This document shows, one piece after another, positions 1 through 10,822 of a stretch of DNA of 18,331 nucleotides (its first letter is position 1; every line of letters begins with the position of its first letter). Source of the DNA: RGIG8050 sp045588915. Its GTDB lineage: Bacteria; Bacillota; Clostridia; Christensenellales; UBA1242. Made by a program: the position numbers and the translations under genes. The stretch spans positions 1-18,331 of the forward strand of contig JAZNFA010000010.1 of NCBI GenBank assembly GCA_045588915.1, in the 5' to 3' direction. The notes under the pieces were generated by a model. That model was not told the origin of the DNA, ran no database searches, and worked only from the letters and a program-made list of their open reading frames with translations.

Positions 1-2717
<2,717 letters not shown>

Positions 2718-2926
2718 TTATAAATTTGATACATGTTTTTGGATTCCTAAGAATTTACAGAATTTGCATGAGTTTTTGTTAATTTAACTCAGCGTAATTG
2801 TAGTTTAATGGTTTAAAATTAAATACGTATTACACTCTATATCATTCAGATATTTGTTTTACTCTTACAATATGCAGTTGTCAATGTCCACTTACTATCC
2901 ACGAGCTCGTCGCAAACAGTAAGACT
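2718..2926 (-). other. Leader of the 23S rRNA transcript
   Basis: This non-coding stretch would be the 5' leader of the 23S precursor, about 200 nt from promoter P1 and about 130 nt from P2. It is AT-rich and contains no convincing gene. One short hairpin is visible (TGAGTT at 2769-2774 against AACTCA at 2786-2791). The sequence around it (TTAAATTAACAAAAA on the minus strand) loosely resembles the boxB/boxA antitermination elements of rRNA leaders, but the match is too weak to call. With the promoters and inverted repeat it accounts for the gene-free stretch 2718-3034. Confidence 0.55.
2856..2884 (-). promoter_or_regulatory. 23S rRNA promoter P2
   Basis: A second minus-strand promoter has -35 TTGACA (2884-2879), a 17-nt spacer and -10 TAAAAC (2861-2856, four of six consensus bases). 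It lies 71 bp downstream of P1, and tandem promoters of this kind are common before rRNA genes. Confidence 0.65.
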
Positions 2927-2955
2927 ACTATACCTAATAAAAAACCCCGTGTCAA
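2927..2955 (-). promoter_or_regulatory. 23S rRNA promoter P1
   Basis: On the minus strand a perfect -35 box TTGACA (2955-2950) is followed by a 17-nt spacer and a -10 box TATAGT (2932-2927). Transcription would start near 2920 and run into the 23S gene. The -35 box lies exactly in the loop of an inverted repeat (2939-2964). Confidence 0.85.
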
Positions 2956-2964
2956 GGGTTTTTT
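2939..2964. promoter_or_regulatory. Inverted repeat enclosing the P1 -35 box
   Basis: AAAAAACCC (2939-2947) pairs with GGGTTTTTT (2956-2964) around an 8-nt loop that contains the P1 -35 box. It has the shape of an intrinsic terminator (GC-poor stem with T runs both ways), but no transcript on either strand is seen to arrive here. It could be an operator over P1, or insulation between the 23S and gtrA promoters. Confidence 0.5.
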
Positions 2965-2998
2965 TAATATTTTGTCGAATTTTTTTAATGTTTTTTTC

Positions 2999-3028
2999 TT
3001 GCAATTTTTTATCATTTCTCCATATAAT
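2999..3028 (+). promoter_or_regulatory. Promoter of the glycosylation cluster, predicted leaderless
   Basis: TTGCAA (2999-3004), an 18-nt spacer and a perfect TATAAT (3023-3028). Only six bases (GTCATA) separate the -10 box from the ATG at 3035, so the mRNA should begin at or next to the start codon. There is no Shine-Dalgarno sequence. The promoter also shows that the reading frame open upstream to 2972 is not translated there. Confidence 0.8.
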
Positions 3029-3034
3029 GTCATA

Positions 3035-3559
3035 ATGAAAAAAATAATACAAAAGTTTACCGAAAAATATCCACAACTTGCCGAAATTATCCGTTTCTTA
3101 ATCATCGGTGGACTAGCTACGGTTTTTGATTTTTTAGCCATGGGGATCACTTTATATTGCTTTGCTCCAAGTTTATACCCACACTTCTATAATGTATGGA
3201 TAGGTGGAGGTAACCCATCCACTATTGCTACCATCATCGGCACATCAATTGGTTTTATTGTAGGTTTAATCTTTAACTATATATTCTCAATCATTTTCGT
3301 CTTCCAAGACAAAGGAAATTCAAAATCAACCAAAGGTTTCATTTTATTTACCCTTCTCTCTTTAGGTGGATTATTGATTCATATTATAGGAATGTATTTT
3401 GGTTACAATATATTAGGTATCAATGAATGGCTGTTGAAAATATTCTTCACAATTGTAGTACTAATCTATAATTACATTACTCGCAAGATTTTTATTTTCA
3501 AACCCGAAGTATCACAAACAACTGAAAACCAAGGAAACAAAGATGCTACAGAAGAATAA
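3035..3559 (+). CDS. GtrA-like membrane protein (polyprenyl-linked sugar translocation)
   Basis: 174 residues with four predicted membrane helices, the usual size and shape of GtrA/GtcA proteins. Family-like features are the first helix after a short basic N-terminus (RFLIIGGLATVFDF, about residues 20-33), the NYIFSIIFVF segment ending helix 3 and the terminal YNYITRKIFIF. A loop of about 25 residues follows helix 1, and the C-terminus is a polar cytoplasmic tail. Family members are thought to help polyprenyl-phosphate sugars cross the membrane, although the transport step is not proven for most of them. I chose the ATG at 3035 because the promoter -10 box ends six bases before it. The gene overlaps the first GT-C gene by 17 nt, so the two are probably translated from one message. 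Confidence 0.85.
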   Translation: MKKIIQKFTEKYPQLAEIIRFLIIGGLATVFDFLAMGITLYCFAPSLYPHFYNVWIGGGNPSTIATIIGTSIGFIVGLIFNYIFSIIFVFQDKGNSKSTKGFILFTLLSLGGLLIHIIGMYFGYNILGINEWLLKIFFTIVVLIYNYITRKIFIFKPEVSQTTENQGNKDATEE

Positions 3560-5081
3560 CGAACAACGCAAAGAATTAAACCTCTGGGCAATCTATGGGA
3601 TTTGCTTGTTTATCTCAGCAATCTTTTTTTTATTGTTTGGTTTCAATTCACCTCTATATACATATAATTCCGACCATGACTATCAGTGGTTTATGACCAT
3701 GGGTAATGGTTTAGTCCACGGTAAAATTCCCTACCGTGATTTATTCGAGCAAAAAGGTCCGATTGTTTATTTTGTAACAGCCTTTTGTTGTTTGTTCCAA
3801 AATCCCAGCATCGTTATGCTTATCATTGAAATCTTTTCAATGAGCTTATTTTTCTTCTTCGCTTACCGTATCTGCAACAAACGTTTAAATACTTTTTATT
3901 CTCTTCTTGCAATTCCACTTTTAGCTTTTGCCATTTTTACTTCTTGGAGTCATTTACGCAGTGCTTCAACTATGGAAGAATTTTGTTTACCTATTTACAC
4001 ATATTTCTTACTGGTTTGGCTCGAGTTTTTAGAAGAGAAAAAACATTGGACTCAGCTTCGTGCTTTTTGTTTAGGTTTGTGTTTTGGAATACTAGTTTGG
4101 ATTAAATTCACACTTCTCTATTTTGTTTTAGTCCCTTTAATAATATGGTTTTTTATTAGTCTTCGCCGCCGTCAATATCGTATCTTGTTTCTAAATTTAC
4201 TTTTTATTTGTTTAGGTGCGTTAACCATCACAACACCTATTTTAATTTTTTACGGCATCAATAACGCACTTGATGATTTGTTTTATGTTTACTTTTACAT
4301 TAACCTCACTGCTTACGCAAGAACGACACCTGAGATATTATTGATCAACTTAGGAAATTCTATAAATCTCGGACCAGTATTCATTTTCCTAATCTTATAT
4401 GGTGTAATTCGTTTTAGCATTCAACACTGGCGCAACTTCACTGGCCGATTTGTACTTATTGCTTTTTTCATTAACCTACTTTTAATAATTTATTCGGCTA
4501 ATAAAATTGCTTATTACTACAATGGTCTAGTCCCTTATAGCATTCTCGGCGTAATTTATATCTTAGAATGGCTCAGCAAAATATTGACTAAAACTAAACT
4601 ACAAAAATATTGGATATCAATCATAATATTTTCGCTTAGCATAATCCTTTGTATACCTTTCTCTATTTTAACGTACGAATGGGGACGAAATAAAAACGAA
4701 TATGCACCTTTAGTAGTTGCCGACATCATCCAAAAATACGAAGAATCTAACAATACCGAAGCAACAATCTATTGTTATAGATTACACGATTTCGGCTTTT
4801 ATAATGCAGCAAACAAAATTCCCAACAATTACTACTTCGCTAATAACGTATTTGACAAAAAACGTTTCCCAGAATTTTACAAAGCTCTCGAAAACTATAT
4901 TATTAACCAAACCACTGATTTCGTCATTACCAAAGTCAACACATGGGAAAAGGAAAATAACCTTCTCTCGCAATATTATAAACCCTACACGGAAAACTTA
5001 GACGACTGCATATTTCATTATCGAAAAGTCAATTACTTTTACTACTTGGATTTTGATTTAATTTTATTGATAAAAAAATAA
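3543..5081 (+). CDS. GT-C membrane glycosyltransferase, copy 1 of 4
   Basis: 512 residues with about ten membrane helices and a soluble C-terminal domain of about 130 residues. The layout fits PMT/ArnT-like GT-C enzymes, which transfer a sugar from a polyprenyl phosphate outside the membrane. The first outer loop carries D44 and D46 (NSDHDYQWF), then KIPYRDLFEQKGP at about 61-73, with R65, D66, E69 and K71 invariant in all four copies. An acidic loop (EEFCLPI, about 141-147) and a conserved NALDDLFYVYFYINLTAY segment follow. Acidic residues in this loop are the expected catalytic site of GT-C folds, but the assignment here is by analogy. AAGGA lies seven bases before the ATG, inside the end of gtrA. 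Sugar and acceptor cannot be told from sequence. Confidence 0.8.
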   Translation: MLQKNNEQRKELNLWAIYGICLFISAIFFLLFGFNSPLYTYNSDHDYQWFMTMGNGLVHGKIPYRDLFEQKGPIVYFVTAFCCLFQNPSIVMLIIEIFSMSLFFFFAYRICNKRLNTFYSLLAIPLLAFAIFTSWSHLRSASTMEEFCLPIYTYFLLVWLEFLEEKKHWTQLRAFCLGLCFGILVWIKFTLLYFVLVPLIIWFFISLRRRQYRILFLNLLFICLGALTITTPILIFYGINNALDDLFYVYFYINLTAYARTTPEILLINLGNSINLGPVFIFLILYGVIRFSIQHWRNFTGRFVLIAFFINLLLIIYSANKIAYYYNGLVPYSILGVIYILEWLSKILTKTKLQKYWISIIIFSLSIILCIPFSILTYEWGRNKNEYAPLVVADIIQKYEESNNTEATIYCYRLHDFGFYNAANKIPNNYYFANNVFDKKRFPEFYKALENYIINQTTDFVITKVNTWEKENNLLSQYYKPYTENLDDCIFHYRKVNYFYYLDFDLILLIKK

Positions 5082-5115
5082 TTTACCATCATAATGGTAT
5101 TAGTTATTTACCATT
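5081..5115 (+). repeat. Triple TACCAT half-site array between GT copies 1 and 2
   Basis: TACCAT (5084-5089) and ATGGTA (5094-5099) form a perfect 6-bp inverted repeat around CATA, and the ATTTACCAT unit recurs directly at 5106-5114. It fills most of the 50-bp gap just before the Shine-Dalgarno site of copy 2. It could be a protein-binding site, a small mRNA hairpin or chance in AT-rich DNA. Confidence 0.4.
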
Positions 5116-5131
5116 AGAGGGAGAAAGCTTA

Positions 5132-6664
5132 ATGACCAACACAAAAGAAAAAACCGAACTGAGTTTATGGGCAGTTTACGGAATCTGTCTTTTTATTTCT
5201 AGTATTTTCTTTTTCCTATTTGGGTTTAATTCTCCAATCTATATTTTTAATTCCGACCCTGATTATCAGTGGTTTATGACCATGGGTAATGGCTTAGTCC
5301 ACGGTAAAATTCCCTACCGTGATTTATTCGAGCAAAAAGGTCCGATTGTTTATTTTGTAACAGCCTTTTGTTGCCTTTTCCCTACACCTAGACTAGTCAT
5401 GCTAATTCTAGAAATAATTTGTATGAGTTTATTTTTCTTCTTTGCTTATCGTATTTGTCGCAAATACTTAAACACTTTTTATTCACTGACTGCCCTTCCA
5501 ATTTTAGCATTTGCTGTTTTTACTTGTTGGTGTCGTTTATTTAGTGCAGCTACCATTGAAGAATTTTGTCTACCAATTTATACTTATTTCCTTTTATGTT
5601 GGTTAGAGTTTTTACAAGAAAAACGCTCTTGGAATTGGATACGTTCCTTATGTCTAGGTTTATGTTTCGGCATTATCCTTTGGGTTAAATATACACTAAT
5701 TTACTTTATGTTAGTTCCGATGCTAATTTGGTTTATTCTCAGCATTTATCGTAAGCAAGTACGTATCATTGTTTTAAACGCTTTATCTATGTTAGCTGGC
5801 ATACTTATTATCTCTGCTCCAATTGTACTTTTTTATGCATTACAACAAGCACTCGACGATCTCTTCTATGTTTATTTTTTTGTTAACCTTACAGCATATA
5901 AACCTAATGGCTCAGACGTTCATTTAAAAACTTTCCAACTTTTCTTTGGAATTGGACCTGCAATCTTAATTTTAATTTTGGTTGGCATAACTTTTTTCTC
6001 TATTCGTTATTGGCGACACACAGGATGGCTATTATTAACTGCCTTTATCGTCAATTTAATATCAATCGTTTATACTTCAAACAAAAGTATTTACTACTAC
6101 GGACAACTAGCACCCTACGCAGTCTTTGGCGCCATTTGCCTTTTGAAATGGTTCAACCGAAAATTTACCCCTTCACATAAACGCAAACTGATTTATACAG
6201 GCTTAGTCATAATCTGTCTTGCTATTTCGTTTCCTTTGTCAACATTAGTAACCAAAGAATTAGGACGCAACAAGGAAGCATATACACCGCTAGTGGTCGC
6301 AGACGTAATTCATAATTATGCAAAAGAGAACAATCTTGAAACTACCTTATTATGCTATAAAACTCATGAATATGGTTTTTACAATACGACAAACATTGTT
6401 CCCAATAATTATTTTTTTGTTAGAAACGTGATAGAGGAAAATCGTTTTCCTTTAATGTATACAGAGTTTGAAAACTATATCATCAAGCAAACCAGTAACT
6501 TTGTGATTGTCCACGATTACATCTGGAACCAAGAAGAAGATTTTCTTTCTCAATATTACCACCCTTATACCGGGAACATCGAATCAAGTACCTACCAGTA
6601 TTATAAACTCAATTATAATAAACATATAAAACTAAATCTTGTTTTATTAGTTAAAAACATTTGA
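5132..6664 (+). CDS. GT-C membrane glycosyltransferase, copy 2 of 4
   Basis: 510 residues, collinear with copy 1: short polar N-terminus, first helix, outer loop NSDPDYQWF followed by KIPYRDLFEQKGP, the EEFCLPI loop, the membrane core, and an outer C-terminal domain with the shared GFYNTTNIVPNNYFFV stretch. A Shine-Dalgarno site (GAGGGAG) precedes the ATG. The gene ends in TGA, one of the cases showing that TGA is a stop in this genome. Over 5264-5373 it differs from copy 1 (3681-3790) at one base in 110, although the genes diverge on both sides, which points to gene conversion. It is the most divergent copy in the central membrane core and in its C-terminal end (LNLVLLVKNI). Same inferred role: sugar transfer from a polyprenyl carrier to a surface acceptor, specificity unknown. 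Confidence 0.8.
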   Translation: MTNTKEKTELSLWAVYGICLFISSIFFFLFGFNSPIYIFNSDPDYQWFMTMGNGLVHGKIPYRDLFEQKGPIVYFVTAFCCLFPTPRLVMLILEIICMSLFFFFAYRICRKYLNTFYSLTALPILAFAVFTCWCRLFSAATIEEFCLPIYTYFLLCWLEFLQEKRSWNWIRSLCLGLCFGIILWVKYTLIYFMLVPMLIWFILSIYRKQVRIIVLNALSMLAGILIISAPIVLFYALQQALDDLFYVYFFVNLTAYKPNGSDVHLKTFQLFFGIGPAILILILVGITFFSIRYWRHTGWLLLTAFIVNLISIVYTSNKSIYYYGQLAPYAVFGAICLLKWFNRKFTPSHKRKLIYTGLVIICLAISFPLSTLVTKELGRNKEAYTPLVVADVIHNYAKENNLETTLLCYKTHEYGFYNTTNIVPNNYFFVRNVIEENRFPLMYTEFENYIIKQTSNFVIVHDYIWNQEEDFLSQYYHPYTGNIESSTYQYYKLNYNKHIKLNLVLLVKNI

Positions 6665-6710
6665 TATAACCAATTAAAATGATATACCCTACAACAGGAG
6701 ATTTTAACAA

Positions 6711-8243
6711 ATGAACAAAACTAAAAACAATCTAAATCCATGGATCGCATATTTTATATGCTTATTTATTTCAACCGTCTTTTTTTTACTCTTTGGATTT
6801 AATTCCCCAATCTATACTTTTAACTCAGATAATGACTACCAATGGTTTATGACCATGGGTAATGGCTTAGTCCACGGTAAAATCCCTTACCGTGATTTAT
6901 TCGAGCAAAAAGGTCCTATTGTTTATTTTGTGACAGCCTTTTGTTGTTTGTTCCAAAATCCCGGCATCGTTATGCTGATTATTGAAATTCTCTCTATGAG
7001 TTTGTTCTTCTTTTTCGCTTATCGTATCTGTCGTAAACGTTTAAATTCTTTTTATTCTCTTCTTGCAATTCCACTTTTAGCTTTTGCCATTTTTACTTCT
7101 TGGTGTCGTACACGAAGCGCAGCAGCCGTTGAAGAATTTATGTTACCCATTTATGCTTACTTTTTATTTTGCTGGCTTGAATTTCTTTTAGACAAACGTC
7201 AATGGAATTGGTTACGTTCATTATGCGTTGGTTTATGTTTTGGTATTATGCTTTGGGTTAAATATACACTCTTCTATTTTGTTTTAGTCCCTATGTTAAT
7301 TTGGTTTATTATAAGTTTACGTCGTCGCCAATATCGTGCTTTAATTATTAACATTCTTTGTATGATTGCTGGTATACTTCTCATCTCTGCCCCAATCTTG
7401 GTCTTCTACGCAATTCACAACGCACTCGATGATTTATTCTATGTTTATTTCTATATCAATCTTACAGCCTATGGTACAGATGATGGATTAGTTATGCTTA
7501 GCAGTTTTGGTTTGTTCTTTTGTATCGGTCCTGTAATTTTAACCTTCATTTTATGGGGTGTTATCCATTTCACAATTCGTTATTGGCACGAAAGAAGTGG
7601 CTGGCTATTATTGATTGCATTTGTAGTAAACTTGATATTATTAGTTTATTCTTCCAAACAAATTTCATATTACTACATTGGACTAATTCCCTATGGAATT
7701 TTAGGAGTAACAGAAATTTTAAGTTTACTCAGCAAAAAACTTTCTTTTGCACGTTATCAAAAATGGATATACACGGGCATCACTGCTTTGTGTTTATTGC
7801 TTGCCATTCCATGTTCCATTTATACTTACGAATGGGGACGTGACAAAAACAATTACATTCCACTGGTTATTGCTGATGTGATTAAAGATTACGAAGAAAC
7901 AAACAATACCGAAGCAACATTATTCTGTTACAAAATTGGCGACTTTGGATTTTACAACACCACAAATAAAATTCCCAACAATTATTTTTTCGTCAAAAAC
8001 GTTTTCAATAAAAAACGCTTTCCGAAAATGTTTAACGCCTTTGATACTTACATTACACAACAAACAAGCGACTTTATTATCACAAACTTAAGCACATGGG
8101 AATACGAAGTCGCAAAGAACGGACTACTATCACAATACTATTCTCCATATACAGGCGACACAGCAACAAGCACATATCACTTTAGAAAAGTCCACTACTT
8201 CTACTATCTACATTTTGACTTCGTCCTTTTAATCAAAAAATAA
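6711..8243 (+). CDS. GT-C membrane glycosyltransferase, copy 3 of 4
   Basis: 510 residues with the same architecture as copies 1 and 2. The loop motif is NSDNDYQWF followed by KIPYRDLFEQKGP, and both Asp residues are present. A good Shine-Dalgarno site (CAGGAG) lies before the ATG, 46 nt after the previous stop. The gene is a mosaic: 7048-7103 is identical over 56 nt to copy 1 (3892-3947), its middle (about 7190-7480) is closest to copy 4, and its last 28 nt through the stop (8218-8245) are identical to the end of copy 4. The C-terminal outer domain resembles copy 1 most (FYYLHFDFVLLIKK against FYYLDFDLILLIKK). Inferred function as for the other copies. Confidence 0.8.
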   Translation: MNKTKNNLNPWIAYFICLFISTVFFLLFGFNSPIYTFNSDNDYQWFMTMGNGLVHGKIPYRDLFEQKGPIVYFVTAFCCLFQNPGIVMLIIEILSMSLFFFFAYRICRKRLNSFYSLLAIPLLAFAIFTSWCRTRSAAAVEEFMLPIYAYFLFCWLEFLLDKRQWNWLRSLCVGLCFGIMLWVKYTLFYFVLVPMLIWFIISLRRRQYRALIINILCMIAGILLISAPILVFYAIHNALDDLFYVYFYINLTAYGTDDGLVMLSSFGLFFCIGPVILTFILWGVIHFTIRYWHERSGWLLLIAFVVNLILLVYSSKQISYYYIGLIPYGILGVTEILSLLSKKLSFARYQKWIYTGITALCLLLAIPCSIYTYEWGRDKNNYIPLVIADVIKDYEETNNTEATLFCYKIGDFGFYNTTNKIPNNYFFVKNVFNKKRFPKMFNAFDTYITQQTSDFIITNLSTWEYEVAKNGLLSQYYSPYTGDTATSTYHFRKVHYFYYLHFDFVLLIKK

Positions 8244-8294
8244 TTGCTCTTATTAAATATCACAAGTAAACTTCTAAACAGAAGGAGAATCAAA

Positions 8295-9809
8295 ATGACA
8301 ACAAAAAACGAGCATTCACATTTTTTGATTGTTTATAGTGTGTGTTTATTCATTGCTTGTGTTTTCTTTTTGCTTTTTGGCGCAAACTCCCCCATTTATT
8401 TTTTTAACCCCAATATGGACTACCAGTGGTATATGACTATGGGCAATGGCTTAGTCCACGGTAAAATTCCGTACCGTGATTTGTTTGAACAGAAAGGTCC
8501 TATTGTTTATTTTGTGACAGCCTTTTGTTGTCTGTTCCAAAATTCTGGCATCGTTATGCTAATCATTGAAATCTTTTCCATGAGTTTGTTTTTCTTCTTT
8601 GCTTATCGTATCTGTCGTAAACGTTTAAACTCTTTTTATTCTCTTCTCGCGCTTCCAATTTTGGCTTTTGCTATTTTCACTAGTAATCTAAAATTTGCCA
8701 CAGGTGGTACAGTCGAAGAATTTTGCCTACCTATTTTAACTTATTTACTTCTTTGCTGGCTTGAATTTCTTTTAGAAAAACGTCAATGGAATTGGGTACG
8801 TTCATTGTGTATTGGTTTATGTTTTGGCATTATGCTTTGGGTTAAATATACGCTTTTCTACTTTGTTTTAGTTCCAATGCTAATTTGGTTTATTATTAGT
8901 TTACGTCGACGCCAATACCGTGCTTTGATTATTAACATTCTCTGTATGATTGCTGGTGTACTTCTCATCTCTGCCCCAGTCTTAGCTTTTTACGCAGTTC
9001 ACAATGCACTCGATGATTTATTCTATGTTTACTTCTATATCAATCTCACTGCTTATGGAGCACCTCTCACTATTATTGTTTTTAACACTAAATTATTTTT
9101 TTCAACTGGTCCTATATTTTTATTTTTAATTTTCTATACGATTATAATAACAGCTACAAATCTCAAACTTGATAAATCACATTTACTACTGTTAATTGGC
9201 TTGCTCATAAACATATTGTTGTTACTTTGTTTTTGTAACGGGAACATTTACCAATATACAACACTTACACCATTCACAATTTTAGGGATAACAAACCTAC
9301 TTTGTTTCATCAATACAAAAATCAATATCGAAATTTATAAAAATAAAAAAGGTATTTTTGCAATTATAACAACTATATGTTTAATTACCTGTACCCCACT
9401 AACAATTTTACCTTATGAATTTAACATAGAAAAAAACGAATATACTGCATTAAAAATTGCTAAAGTTATCAAAGATTATGAAAAGACAAAAGAAATTAAA
9501 ACGACTCTATTTTGTTATAAATTAGCAGATTATGGTTTCTACAATGCAGCACAAATTATACCAAACAATTATTTTTATGCAGAAAACTATTTTTACGAAC
9601 AACGTTTCCCTGAAATGTATTTGGATTTCAAAAAATACATCATCAATAAAACTAGTGACTTTATCATTACAGAATTTACGACTTGGTATAACGAAAAAGA
9701 CTTCTTATCCCAATATTACGATATGTATACTGATGAAATTTATCATAGCGAAGAGTTTTGGCATTCTGAACAAGAAGAATTATACTTCGTCCTTTTAATC
9801 AAAAAATAA
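8295..9809 (+). CDS. GT-C membrane glycosyltransferase, copy 4 of 4
   Basis: 504 residues from the ATG at 8295, which has AAGGAG seven bases upstream. A TTG further up at 8244 is open but has no ribosome site and would add 17 residues the other copies lack. The N-terminal half matches copy 3 closely at the DNA level. After NLTAY (about 9055) the sequence departs sharply into a different membrane segment and C-terminal domain, returning to the family only in the GFYNAAQIIPNNYFY region and the last 28 nt. The first outer loop reads NPNMDYQWY, so the first of the two Asp residues in the other copies is replaced while the second and the RDLFEQKGP block remain. It may therefore have altered chemistry or a different acceptor. 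It is the last gene before the gtrB-like gene. Confidence 0.8.
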   Translation: MTTKNEHSHFLIVYSVCLFIACVFFLLFGANSPIYFFNPNMDYQWYMTMGNGLVHGKIPYRDLFEQKGPIVYFVTAFCCLFQNSGIVMLIIEIFSMSLFFFFAYRICRKRLNSFYSLLALPILAFAIFTSNLKFATGGTVEEFCLPILTYLLLCWLEFLLEKRQWNWVRSLCIGLCFGIMLWVKYTLFYFVLVPMLIWFIISLRRRQYRALIINILCMIAGVLLISAPVLAFYAVHNALDDLFYVYFYINLTAYGAPLTIIVFNTKLFFSTGPIFLFLIFYTIIITATNLKLDKSHLLLLIGLLINILLLLCFCNGNIYQYTTLTPFTILGITNLLCFINTKINIEIYKNKKGIFAIITTICLITCTPLTILPYEFNIEKNEYTALKIAKVIKDYEKTKEIKTTLFCYKLADYGFYNAAQIIPNNYFYAENYFYEQRFPEMYLDFKKYIINKTSDFIITEFTTWYNEKDFLSQYYDMYTDEIYHSEEFWHSEQEELYFVLLIKK

Positions 9810-9826
9810 TTTTAAACACTAAAAAA

Positions 9827-9855
9827 TTGACATTCACTACTCAATGTTATATATT
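9827..9855 (+). promoter_or_regulatory. Promoter of the gtrB-like gene, predicted leaderless
   Basis: A perfect TTGACA (9827-9832), a 17-nt spacer and TATATT (9850-9855). Seven bases later comes the ATG at 9863, so transcription should start on the start codon. The first three bases of the -35 box (TTG) are in frame with the gene and could be mistaken for a start codon 36 nt too early. Confidence 0.85.
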
Positions 9856-9862
9856 AAAAAAT

Positions 9863-10822
9863 ATGAACAAAAGCATACCAATTTTATATGTAGTTGTACC
9901 ATGTTACAACGAAGAACCTGTCTTAGAAGACACTGCAAAAAAGTTAGAAGAAAAAATGAACGCCTTAATGGCAGACAAAATCATTGCCGATAACAGCCGT
10001 GTAATGTTTGTTGATGATGGCTCAAAAGATAAAACTTACGAAATCATTACTGCATTACATAATCAAAACAATTTATTTAGTGGTGTTAAATTAGCACATA
10101 ATCGTGGCCACCAAAATGCCTTAATGGCTGGACTAACTATTGCAAACAAAACTGCCGACGTTACTATTACGATTGACGCAGACTTACAAGATGACATCAA
10201 CGCAATTGATAAAATGTTAGAAGAATACGCAAATGGTGCTGAAATTGTTTATGGTGTTCGTTGTGCACGCAAAAAAGACACAATGTTTAAGCGTATGACA
10301 GCTCACGCATTCTACAAGCTTATGTTAAAAATGGGTGTTGAAATTATATATGACCATGCTGACTTCCGTTTAATGAGCAAAACAGCTTTAGATGCACTAT
10401 TCCAATACCAAGAATCAAATATGTTTTTACGTGGTATTGTTCCACAACTTGGCTTCAAAACTGCAAAAGTACCCTACCCACGTGCTGAACGTCAAGCAGG
10501 CGAAAGTAAATACCCATTACCGAAAATGATTGCTTTTGCTCTTAATGGAATTACATCTTGCAGTTCAAAACCACTAACAATGATTTTCTGGCTTGGCTTT
10601 TGGATGCAATTATTAGGCCTTGCAGCATTAGCAACCACAATTACTTTAATGTACGTACTTAACTTACATTTTATGTGGGTACTGATCTCAGCAATGTGTT
10701 GGTTTACTAGCTTAATCTTGTTAGCACTTGGTATCATCGGTTTCTATCTTGGCAAGACATACATTGAAACCAAACAACGTCCCCGTTTCATCATTGAAGA
10801 AGTTTTAAATCAACAAAATTAA
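9863..10822 (+). CDS. GtrB/DPM1-type polyprenyl-phosphate glycosyltransferase
   Basis: 319 residues. An N-terminal GT-A, family 2 domain carries PCYNEE (13-18), the nucleotide-binding DDGS (51-54), HNRGHQNALMAG (79-90) and the metal-binding DADLQDD (105-111). The family-typical RQAGESKYPL (about 210-219) precedes two C-terminal membrane helices (about 238-266 and 274-297), the size and layout of GtrB. Such enzymes move a hexose from a nucleotide sugar to undecaprenyl phosphate on the inner face of the membrane, making the donor for GT-C enzymes; the sugar is not deducible. I use the ATG at 9863, not the in-frame TTG at 9827, because the TTG is the -35 box. No Shine-Dalgarno site is present. 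Having its own promoter suggests the donor-making step is expressed separately from the transferases. Its stop overlaps the stop of the convergent rdgB. Confidence 0.9.
   Translation: MNKSIPILYVVVPCYNEEPVLEDTAKKLEEKMNALMADKIIADNSRVMFVDDGSKDKTYEIITALHNQNNLFSGVKLAHNRGHQNALMAGLTIANKTADVTITIDADLQDDINAIDKMLEEYANGAEIVYGVRCARKKDTMFKRMTAHAFYKLMLKMGVEIIYDHADFRLMSKTALDALFQYQESNMFLRGIVPQLGFKTAKVPYPRAERQAGESKYPLPKMIAFALNGITSCSSKPLTMIFWLGFWMQLLGLAALATTITLMYVLNLHFMWVLISAMCWFTSLILLALGIIGFYLGKTYIETKQRPRFIIEEVLNQQN

Noticed and set aside
2972..3034. TTG start that would lengthen the GtrA-like protein by 21 residues
   Set aside because: The added part is encoded by the promoter itself (TTGCAA and TATAAT), and no ribosome site precedes it.
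2846..3150. Minus-strand frames around the gtrA promoter region
   Set aside because: They cross the P1 promoter and run antisense to gtrA; they have no ribosome site and a composition expected of AT-rich non-coding DNA.
8244..8294. TTG start for GT copy 4
   Set aside because: AAGGAG lies correctly before the ATG at 8295, and the other copies begin at the equivalent place.
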